Assembly (NCBI GenBank): GCA_002335605.1 | Contig: BEDY01000004.1 | Coordinates: 1,426,001 to 1,490,000 of the forward strand | Reading direction: 5' to 3' | Source: Prillingera fragicola | Lineage: Eukaryota > Basidiomycota > Tremellomycetes > Trichosporonales > Trichosporonaceae | Length of the DNA: 64,000 bases | Shown: positions 44,041-53,378 of the stretch, piece by piece | Numbering within the stretch: the stretch's first letter is position 1 | Layout: every line of letters starts with the position of its first letter | Translations under genes and position numbers: made by a program | The notes under the pieces: model-generated | Database searches by the model: none | What the model was told of the DNA's origin: nothing | Seen by the model: the letters and a program-made list of their open reading frames with translations, nothing else

Positions 44041-46955
44041 TTATTTCTGAGAACGGCCCGTCTTCTCCTTGAGCTGGGCGTACCGCTGCCGGCGTTCCTC
44101 TTCCTCCTCGTCCAGCAACCCCAATACTAGATCGTCCGGGCAGCCATCATCCTCGACGGCACGCTGATACTCGACTTCCCAGCCGTCTCCCCAATCGTCA
44201 TCCTCACCGCCGGCAAGCGAACTGTCCGTCTTAGGGACAAAAGCAGAGCTGGGGGACGAGTCGGCGTCCGCGTCTTCGCCACTGCCCTCAGTTGGCGGAC
44301 GATTGGCAAAGACCGTATCGTCCTCGAAGCTCAGGCTGTTCCCTGAGGCAAGGTTGGCTCGGCGGCGACGGTGTTGAACTCGCGCATATTCGCGTCTTAC
44401 ACGGTCTACACCTTCGCCAAGGTTGGCAGCGACGTGGCGGATCGGAATCGCACTCCAGAGTGATCCCTTGGACGGCGAGCCGTTGGGTAGCTGAGGAAGC
44501 TGAGTTGCGGGGCGGGATTCAAGAACAGAGTGCAGCGCCGTGTTCAGCGGCTCGTCAAAGGACTGTGCTTCCCAGTCGGATGGCCGAACCTGAACCTCTG
44601 GGCGGAACACCAGGCGACGCGTGCGGGCGACCTTGTCAAGAACGGATAGGGGAGAGTAGTCGTCCGTGGGCACAGCGCCATAGAATTCCACTTGGTGAGC
44701 AAGATAGAGTGACACGGGGAGGAGGTTGGGCGAATCGCTGTGCGTCTTTATCTCGGCGTGATAGAGGTTCCTCTGGCGTGGCCCTGGAGCAGCCTTTCCG
44801 GCAGCTCCGCTCAACAGGCTTGGGTCCTCTGACGCCCCCTGTCCCAGAGGCAAAGCCCATCGCGCCTTGGTCGCCTGCTCGACGATAAGATCACCTCCAG
44901 GTCGGAGACCAGCCCTCTCCCGCATCATCTCGGTGAGGTTGCTTCCTCGACGACCAGTTTCATCGACAGCGGCTGGGGGAGGCACAGCATACGCTGTCAT
45001 GCGCGCAACTTCCACCTGTGCAGAACTGGGGCGGTAGATGGCAACGTCCTGGCACAGTTTGCCCTTGTCAATAGGGTGGCGGCGTGCGGAAACAAAAGAC
45101 GCGACAGCGTACGATCCAGACTGCAGGTCGGCGTCTGCCTTCGCATCGAAGTCCTCCGCGGACGGTGCCCTTGGAGCGCGCAGTCGAGCGTACGGAGCGA
45201 CCTCGATGGAGAGTGGGTAGAGTCGCGTTGGGTTTGCGATCTTCAATGGCACATGGCTTGCCGCGCTAGGCTGTCCTCCAGAAGGGGAGATTGGGAACAC
45301 GTCTGGTAATGTCAGGAGACGTCAGAGAGGTGAAACTTACGAATGGTACCCTTGCCAGTTCCGACAGCTACCCAACGATCGTCAAACGACCAAGTCACAG
45401 AACGCACATCTGCGGTGGTGTTGCCGCGGCGCAAAACATATGCGTTCCACACCTCCCCCTTACAAGAAGAGTGCTTGATGGTTGACCGAGATCGAACATC
45501 GAGAACGTGGAACACACGACCGTCAGCCGCCGCGGCGAGCAAGCGAGAACCTTGCGCGTTGAAAGACAGGAAAGTGACTGGATACTCGCGCGCAAAGTGC
45601 GAAGTGTGCTGTTGTCCAGGCATCCCCGATGGCACGAGTGATCGGGGTGGAAGCCGGAAATGGGCAATAAGCTCTGGCGGGCCCTCAACGCGAGGGAACA
45701 GGTCCACAATCTTGATCCAGACTCCACTTGGAAGCACAGTCTCCACTGGCAAATCATCCTGGACAGAACGGCTTTCGCCTGCAGTGGGCGGAGAGCCCAC
45801 AGGCGCCAAGAAGCGCTCATTCGGAGCACTCTGGGCCAGTCTTCCACTGCTGGCTTGGCTGGCAGCTTTGGCGCCCATCTTCAGACCTGCCCATACCCCG
45901 CGAGCGACACCGCCACCAATCTCGACAGCTGATGAGAGCAACACGCCTTGAGCTGTTTGAGCGGGCGGCGGTTGCGGCGTCGAGCTACTGGTACGGGGGC
46001 GGGATGAGCGAGCGATGATGGAACCAAGACCGTCGGCGCCGGGAGTCAGCGCTGGCTCCGACGTCGCATAAGCTAAGAGTCGACCAGATAGGCTGAGTAC
46101 TGGGAGTTGGTTGCGCTGCTGAGGAGGCGCCGTAGCGATTGGACTATGAATGGCTTCCAGCTTGCTGTCAAGCACGTGAATCATCGGGGGCGTAGATGTG
46201 GCCTGGTGGTGAGCAACATAGTCGTCCGGTCAGCTACTTACGACAACGATGGCACGAGCCGAGCTTGAGACTGATGCTGAGCTACCTGTCCCAAGACCAA
46301 GGCGGTGAAACGCTTTGCCAGTGGCCAAACTAATGAGCACAAGGGCGAGGTTGCCATCTCGTCCTGGGCCTGGTGCAAGAGTACTAACTGTCAGCCACTA
46401 CTTAAACCGTCGACATACATGACAGCAACGACTGGACCACGATCCTTCCAATGGGTTTTGGCGAGAATGTGGGATGAAACAACACGCTCCCCGTCGACAG
46501 GTCCCTTGAATGGGACGCCTTCCAGTGAAGACCTCGCCATGTCGCTAGCCTGCACAATCACTGGAATCGATGCCACTTCTGTCGGAGCCGGAAACACCTC
46601 TTGAACGTGGGGGTCATCCGGGATGACGCCATTCTCAAACGCGAACATCTGCAAGGCATGTGAAGGGCTAGAGATAAGGATGATCCTGTCTGTCAGTAAA
46701 GCTCTACATGGGTGGATTCACCTCTTGGGTCCGTCGCCGAGGTCCACCTGTTGCCAGTGCGAAAAGGACTCCTCTGGCCCCACAGCAGGCAGACCCAACG
46801 CCTCGGCCTTGGGCGGCGAGAGAAAGCCCTTGAGCGACGATATGCCCATGCCTTGGAAGTTGCTCAATAGCGGTGCAAGCATGGAAGTTGGAGTGTCACT
46901 GCTGGTTAGCTGTTGCACGAATGTGACAGGAGTTTGATGCTCACTCGACCACCAT
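44041..46955 (-). CDS. BCAS3-like WD40 protein
   Basis: About 900 residues. The first exon is 11 nt (MVVD), then SDTPTSMLAPLLSNFQGMG. WD-like strands follow: WQQVDLGDGPKRIILISSPS, GRDGNLALVLISLATGKAFH, NQLPVLSLSGRLLAYATSEP, then PVTFLSFNAQGSRLLAAAAD with GRVFHVLDVR and VRSVTWSFDDRWVAVGTGKG. The F-x-P-x-G-x-L-L-x-x-A-x-x-D-G-x-x-x-x-V pattern plus a long disordered insertion between blades fits the BCAS3 family, which in animals pairs with PHAF1 on autophagosome membranes. A 38-nt intron precedes HVFPISPSGG. The C-terminal part has VALPLGQG-type strands (ARWALPLGQ), LYHAEIKTH, VEFYGAVPTDDYSPLSVLD, and an acidic tail (DEEEEERRQRYAQL). An Atg18-like propeller is the main alternative; no FRRG motif was seen. 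Confidence 0.7.
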
Positions 46956-48120
46956 TGCTGCTAGTGTCAGCTCGTTATCACAACAACGTGCACTCACGCC
47001 ACCCCGCTCGCCTCCCACCGTGTTGTACATGTTCCCTTGCCGTACCGGACGAGCGGCGCATGGTGCCGTTCCCAGTGTCCGACAAGGGCATCAAAGAAGT
47101 TTCTGTACTGAGCGTCAAGTTGCAGCGTGAGGGAAGGGTGGCGAAAGTGGGAATTGGGTGGGCAGTGCCGATGGGATGTTTGCAAGTAGATTGCCGTGGT
47201 CACAGGTGCAGTGGTGTGAGATCAAGTGCAGTCCCCCGGTAGCACAAAGCGCGATTGATCAAGAGTGGTGGTGAGTGGGAGGGTAGAATGTCGCGTTTGG
47301 AGTTGGGGGCGATCAACGTGGTTCGGTGCTGCCGGCCCTATGAGGACTGATAACGGGTCCGGTTGGGTGGCAACAAGGGGCAACACTGGCGGGGCGTGAA
47401 ACGGCGGGCGATGGAACCCTGGGGCGCGCAGGTGCGGGACAGCGAGGGATGAAGAGGGCGCACGATGCCAATGACAAGGATAGTGTTGAAGCAAGTGTGC
47501 TATGCTGCTCGATGGAGAGATGTGTAGACGCGTCAATCGGCAACCCCCATCATGTAGTCGAGACGGCGGAACCGGCGTCATCATTCGAGTTGTCGCAGGC
47601 ACCCGTCGCGCGGCACCAACGAGTCACCGAGCGTTGGTCCGCCCGTGATGTCACGTGCAGGCCAGTCCCAGTGGCGTGGACGCCGCCCAGCCAGCTACTG
47701 GGTAGGGGTCGCGCGGACGCAGCCTGCAGGCCAGTATGTAGGCCAGTAGTGGATGCTCAGGTTTGCAGGGGCATGTACACGCTTCCAACCTCAGAAGTAA
47801 TGCCCAAGACCCAAACCCTGCAGCCTTTGTATGCGGCATCTCAGGACGACGTCGGTGACGTAGGAGAATGGCGGTAGATCAGCCAATCGTCTCCATCTTG
47901 ACTGCCAAACCTTCAACGACAAAGCCAACATAATGCATCGAGCGCTATTTGGATGGCCTTGTTTGGCATCGCCATAAGCAACGAAAGGCAAACGGTACGT
48001 CATAGACGCATAAGGTAAGGAAACGAAACGGAGGACACCACTAGCGGGGTGTATTAATGTGCTATTAGGGGGAAGGCTGACAATCGTACACAGGTCGTCC
48101 AGCAGTATCGTCAAGTCACT
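46956..48120. other. Intergenic upstream of BCAS3-like gene
   Basis: About 1.2 kb with short conflicting frames and no domain. It contains the promoter of the BCAS3-like gene and the 3' flank of the Ala/Glu-rich gene. Nothing else recognised. Confidence 0.4.
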
Positions 48121-49608
48121 CTAGGCCGTTGCGGCAACAACAGGGGCAGCAGGTGGGGCAGCGACCTTGGGCTGCGATGGTCAGTACAACTAACAAGTTG
48201 AGAGTACTCACCGCCTCCATCTCGATGGGCTCGGTCTTGGCGGGCTCCTCGATCTTGGGAGCAGCCTCGGTCACAGTAGCAGGGGCGGCCTCAGTCGCGG
48301 GCTCCTCGGGAGTAGAGGGCTCGGCCTTAGGGGAAGTGGACTCCTTCTTGGAGTGCTCCTTGGGCTTGAAGAAACCGGTGAAGCGGGCAGAGAGGCGACG
48401 GCCAGCCTTGAGGGCCTTGGCAGCCTCCTTGTCGGCAGCAGCGACATCACCGGCGACAACGTCCTCAGCCTTGGTCTCCTTGGCAACAGGCGCAGGGGCG
48501 GTCTCGGTGGCGGCGGCGGTCTCAGGAGCGGCGGCCTCGACAGGGGCCTCGACAACGGGAGTCTCACTGGACGGGGTTAGATACAGACATCACAGCTGCT
48601 AATATATCACTTACACAGCCTTGGGCGCCTCGACAGGGGGCTCAGTGCCGACAGTGGTGGTGACGGGCTCGGCAACAACGGCCTCGGGCTCAGCAACGGC
48701 AGCAGGAGCAGCCTCCTCAGCCTTGGTCTCCTCAGCCGCAGCGGCGGCGGCGATGGGCTCAGCCTTCTCGGTCTTGGGGGTCTTGACCTTCTTCTCCTTC
48801 TTGGGAGCCTTGTCCTTGTTGCCAAAGAACTTGGCAAAGAAGCCCTTGCCCTCCGCCTTCACCTTCTCCTTGAGAGGCGCCTTCTTGTCCTCGACCTTGG
48901 GAGCCTCGGCAGAGGTGGCAGCCTCCTCAGTGGTAGCGGCGGTCTCGGCGGGGGCGGCGACAGCTGCAGCCTCAACGGGGGCAACCTCGGCAGCGGGTGC
49001 AGCCTGCCTTGTTAGTTGGGTCTCACCACAGGTACTAACCTCGACGGCGGCAACGGGCTCGGCAACGACGGGGGCCTCAGTGGCAGCGGCAACGGGAGCG
49101 TCGCCCTCAACCTTGACGTCCTCGGTAACGGGGGCAGCGGCAATGGGCTCGGCAACGGCCTCGACGGGGGCGGCGGTGGCGGCGACAATCTGTGCAATGT
49201 GAGTATTGGCAAATGTGACTGAGAGAAGAAAGGGCCGCCGTTCAGTGTGACTGTGAAAGGGAAGGAAGCGGTCCGAGCGTGACTGGCTCCACCCATTAAC
49301 ACATCGATTCTGACGCGCACTTGCAGTGGAGTCGGAGACGTGGAGATGAGACTGAGCACTGCAGCACCGAAGCACTGCAAGCATTGAGGCGACGCAGAGT
49401 ACAAAAGGAGCAGGTTCGGTGGTGTGGGAAATGGGCGCAACCCCGTCGCCACCGCCTGTTGACTGGGGCCAAACGGCAAAGATAAGGTGGCCAAAACAGG
49501 CTTGGACTATTGTGCAAGGCTACAGATGGAACTAGGCAAGAAGAACAAATGGACTAGAGGAGGGCGTTGTGTGGTTGTGCTTACCTTGGTCTCCTCAACG
49601 GCGGACAT
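48121..49608 (-). CDS. Ala/Pro/Glu-rich low-complexity protein
   Basis: About 320 residues in five exons. Exon 1 is 24 nt (MSAVEETK), followed by a 395-nt intron (49190-49584), the longest seen in the window. The protein is Ala, Val, Glu, Pro and Thr rich and probably disordered. Two short aromatic-basic motifs stand out in the disorder: GKGFFAKFFGNKDKAPKKEK and RRLSARFTGFFKPKKEHSKK. Both pair a Phe-rich amphipathic piece with a Lys cluster, which could bind membrane or acidic partners. No known domain is seen. Codon use is strongly C-ending, as in the ribosomal and tricalbin genes, suggesting an abundant protein. The exon joins are supported by consistent GT-AG sites and frame. Confidence 0.7.
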
Positions 49609-51414
49609 TGTTGATGTTGATAAGGGGGGTGGTGGTGGCAAAAAGTTAAAGAGGTGCGAGGTAGCTCAAAGGTATGGTGGTTGTTGACACTGCTGAGACT
49701 GTCAAAGAAGGGGGATGGCAAGGAGGGTGCTAGAGTATAGTAGTGAGAGGAATATAGAGGAGAGAAAGAATGGGAGATTGAAGCAATTGATAGAAAAGAA
49801 AGGCGAACTGGGCGCGACGGGCTAGCGTGAGGATGCGGCGGGCTGGCGACAAAGGGGCTGCAGGGAGGGAAATTGAGGACTCAAAGTCCCGTCCGCCGTT
49901 CCGGGAACTTTGACTTGTCTTGCGCGCGCAGGCCCGTGCACCTTGCCCAATGCGTTTCACCGTCTGCTCGTCGTGCTGTCAGAGCTTGACAGAGTGCTTT
50001 GCCCTAGCGCCGCAAACCGCACGCGCCACTCCTGGCCTCCTGGCAGTGTGTTGCCAACGGAGAAGGAAGGCGAAGGTCCCAGCTGTCGCGTGTGTAGTGC
50101 CTGATCTTTGACCACACTGGCCTTGGCTCTGCTGCATCCCCCTCTCTCCGTAAGGTCAGTTTGGCCAGGAGCAGGATCGCTCTCACAGCTTCTCCGGCAT
50201 CCAGACTAGCAGAACTTGAAGGAATTTTCGCAATCTGTGCGAGTTTGGCCGCCTTCTCGCCCCGAGAGTGGAGGTCGTCGCCACCCAAAACAAAGAGACC
50301 GTTAGATAGCAGCGGGCCGCCCACGCCACCCGACCCCTGCAGCGCAGGGTGGACGTTACTCGTTCCGCAGTTCCCTGAGTCACGCCTCAGGCACAGCTCC
50401 CAAGCAAAAGACTCCCAAGAAGTCCTTCGCTTTTCTACCCTGAACGAGACGCGCCAAGTTGGGATCTGGCCTCTGGCCTCTGGCCTCTGGGCTCCAGCTG
50501 CTTGGAGCCATGCGCGTACAGTGTACAGTGTTCATGCACGATTGCGAGCAAATTCGTATTCGCACTGAATAGTCTGCGGCTCTGCAGCACTGCAGCAGAG
50601 ATCGAGCAGAGCGCTGAGGGGCAGAGCGCAGAGGGGTTACATCTAGACAGCTGGACAGCTGGACAGCCTCATGAAGTCAGCCCCTTGTCCCTAAACTGGC
50701 TAGTTCCACTCGTCCCATTTCAACCATTTCAGCGTAGGCCACTCCATGGTCAAACTTGGTTACTAAAATTGTCGCCACTCATCACGCTGCACGCTGCCCG
50801 GGTCGCGTCAGTGCTTTCAGGCGGGCCAGGTTCCGTGTTTCACTGGCTGCGACCTAAGGCGCCTTGTATGCACCGAACACCGCCACGGCCGCCACCAAAC
50901 GCCCAGTGGTTAACTGACAGACGGGGTTTGCCGGCGAGGATGCATTCCAGGGGATCACGGGCCAGGCTTGTAACGATCTTTGGTCTTCGGAACTTTAGGC
51001 GGCCACTACGCCTAGGTTCTGTGGAACGCGATCGCGCGACCTCTCGACACCAGCATTGAGAGTCTCAGCAATCTCAACGCTTGTTCATGGCCATGCACAA
51101 GCTGTGGATGGACACAAATAGAGGCAATCAGGCTCTCCAATTCTACCAACTCTGCGTTCACTCGACTCATATCGCATGGCCTGCGTACGTGCCACTCAAT
51201 CGCACATGACGCTCTGGCCTCTAGGTGCCTGCTATCACGTTGTGCTGTCAGATCACCGGCTCCTGTCACTGTCCATCGCCGGACCCGATCAGCGACCAAG
51301 TGTCCGAGCTCCACATACTAACGCAGTACCTGTAACTGGACGACCCTGGACCGAACGAAAGGCCTGTATATGTGCATGACATTGCTGATACTGTTACACT
51401 CTGTCTACATGTCT
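49609..51414. other. Intergenic with simple repeats
   Basis: About 1.8 kb: promoter of the Ala/Glu-rich gene and 3' flank of the dehydrogenase. Short tandem runs occur, for example CTGGCCT three times near 50464-50485 and ACAGCTGG twice near 50647-50664. Opposed frames at 50004-50324 (-) and 50161-50568 (+) are open but carry no domain. Confidence 0.4.
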
Positions 51415-52504
51415 CTACTTCTTTTGCTCAGCAACCTGTGTGAGGAGGCCCTTGCCATTGAGGAAAGAGACAATGTTGTCGAGGGCAAGAAGCTCCATCT
51501 TGCGCTGGGTGTCCTTGGTCTCGGTGCCCATGTGGGGAAGGATGGTAATGTTGTCCATTGCGACGAGCTTGGGGTTGACATTGGGCTCATCGGGGAAGAC
51601 GTCGATACCGGCCGAGAAGAGGTGACCGCTCTCCAAGGCCTCGATGAAGGCCTCCTCGTCCACGACCGCACCGCGAGCAGTGTTGACGAGGATCGAGCCC
51701 TTCTTCATCTGGGCAAACTGCTCGCGGCCAAACGAGCCGCGAGTCTTGTCGTTGAGGGGAAGGTTGAGCGAAACAATGTCCGACTGGCGAAGAAGCTCCT
51801 CAACGCTGGACACATAGGTGCAGGGGAAGTCGGGCTTGGGGCTGATCTCGTTGCGGTTGTAGTAGATGACCTTCATGTCGAAGGCAATCAAACGACGAGC
51901 CATGGCAGAGCCAATGCCACCCATGCCAATGATACCGACAGTCTTGTTGTCGGGGTCAAGAGCAGGAACAAGACCCTCCTTCCACTTGCCGGTGCGAATG
52001 TTGGACTCGGCGCGGTAGAACTGGCGAAGGGCTGAGACGGCAAGCCAAGCGCCAACGGTAGCGGTGGCAGAGTCGACCGCCTTGGGGGTGTTGGAAACCT
52101 CGATGCCGCGAGCAGTAGCAGCTGCGACATCAATCTGGTCGTAGCCCGCACCGTTGTGAGCAATGAGCTTCACACTGGGCGGTAGGTTGTCGATGAACTC
52201 CTTGTCAAAGAAGCCAATGACGTCGGCCGAGTCGTTGTGGCGGTAGATGGCAGTAACGCCGTCGTACTTGGTCTTGCACTCGTCGAAGAAGGCCTGACGC
52301 GAGGCAGAATTGAGCTCCTGCAAAGTGTCAGCCTGTGCTCCGCGTCTCCTATTTTGCACGTACAACAATGTCGGCAATAGGAGCAAACTTCTCCTTGGCG
52401 TCCTCAGTGGTCCAGGCGAGACCGTTCTTGGCTGCCCTGTCAGCATCTGTCCTGGCTATCCAGAGGAACCACGTACCGCTGATCAAAACTTTGGGGCGGG
52501 GCAT
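51415..52504 (-). CDS. GOR1: D-2-hydroxyacid dehydrogenase (glyoxylate/hydroxypyruvate reductase type)
   Basis: NAD(P)H-dependent reductase, 332 residues in three exons (introns 52432-52476 and 52318-52363; the first must use the acceptor GGGCAG to keep frame). It starts MPRPKVLIS. It shows the substrate-binding segment KLIAHNGAGYDQIDVAAATA, the Rossmann motif VGIIGMGGIGSAMARR, and the catalytic triad in the usual places: Arg in ILVNTARGAVVDEEAF, Glu in GIDVFPDEPNVNP and His in ILPHMGTET. HNGAGYDQ and the short C-terminus (VAEQKK) resemble fungal Gor1-like glyoxylate reductases, which clear glyoxylate and hydroxypyruvate. The exact substrate cannot be read from sequence. Two TTACGTAA palindromes lie 170-215 bases upstream. 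Confidence 0.9.
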
Positions 52505-52674
52505 GTTGTATTACAGTATGCGGTATGAAGATACGAAGAGGATGGGCTCGTTCTATGCGCTTGCCAGTTCTCATATACCATGACCCCCACTGGCATGCAC
52601 TGGGGCAGTACCGACCACTGCCGTGCCGGACCGGGGATGGAGTTACGGATACCGGTCCGGTGATCCGATTCTGC

Positions 52675-52721
52675 TTTACGTAAGAGTTCTTGAGTAGTTT
52701 TCTCTGGGTTTACGTAAGAGT
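52675..52721. promoter_or_regulatory. Paired TTACGTAA palindromes upstream of dehydrogenase
   Basis: The 13-mer TTTACGTAAGAGT occurs twice, at 52675-52687 and 52709-52721, 34 bases apart. Its core TTACGTAA is a palindrome of the kind bound by Yap- and PAR-type bZIP factors. The site lies about 170-215 bases upstream of the dehydrogenase start at 52504. Confidence 0.4.
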
Positions 52722-52862
52722 GTTCATGTGTAGCCGAAGACCGAGCTGACCTCGGTCGAGACCACGAACTGAATCGATAAGGACCTCGCATGCTTGTAGC
52801 ACTGTAGTAAGCCTCATGCCGGCCGAACGCAAGAGTGTGCTGAGCTGCTCCTTACGGTTGCT

Positions 52863-53378
52863 TTATGTGTAATGGACATCTGTACGAGTCTGTAAGAAGA
52901 CGACGATTCCGTGAAGTGGGCAACTGTACTGTGCTGTGGGTTGGTGGGTTCCCAGTGCATCAGTCAGTGGGGACAGAACAGACGAGTCTATAGGGTAGTG
53001 GCCGTCGTGCAATCGCGGACGGTGAGGCAGAAACCTCGCGGCTCGCGACCTCGGCCTTCTGTCACTTTGCCGTCCGCTACATATGCTGTGATTCTCATGT
53101 ACATACCCCGAGGTGGCAAACTGGACAACTATAACCGGAATAGAGCCCGCCATACCCTGGCCATTCCGCAACTCAATAACAAAACCATTATTAATCTCGA
53201 AGCCAGTCTCAACAACACCATTGCCTTGCTTGTCCAAGATCATACGCCACCACGGCCTCGTGAGCACATTGCTTTTCGCAAATGCCTCCACTGCGTCCTG
53301 CGCATCAAGCGTCGTCCCGGCAACATCCCTCGTCCAATGGCGCTGGCTCCAACTCGGCTGCTGGGCCGTCGCGCTCAT
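52863..53378 (-). CDS. Doubtful ORF opposite the transcription factor start
   Basis: An open frame of 172 codons from ATG 53378 reading MSATAQQPSWSQRHW, then DAVEAFAKSNVLTRPWWRMI and GVVETGFEINNGFVIELRNG. The middle part looks protein-like, but no family is recognised and the tail looks random. It overlaps the transcription factor 5' end by 97 bases in antisense, and the opposite strand is also open (53113-53397). It could be a small gene, a decayed one or chance. Confidence 0.22.
   Translation of the reverse strand: MSATAQQPSWSQRHWTRDVAGTTLDAQDAVEAFAKSNVLTRPWWRMILDKQGNGVVETGFEINNGFVIELRNGQGMAGSIPVIVVQFATSGYVHENHSICSGRQSDRRPRSRAARFLPHRPRLHDGHYPIDSSVLSPLTDALGTHQPTAQYSCPLHGIVVFLQTRTDVHYT

Noticed and set aside
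52437..52476. First intron of the dehydrogenase ending at GACAG
   Set aside because: That acceptor leaves the coding length one base out of frame; the next AG five bases on (GGGCAG) restores a 332-residue protein.
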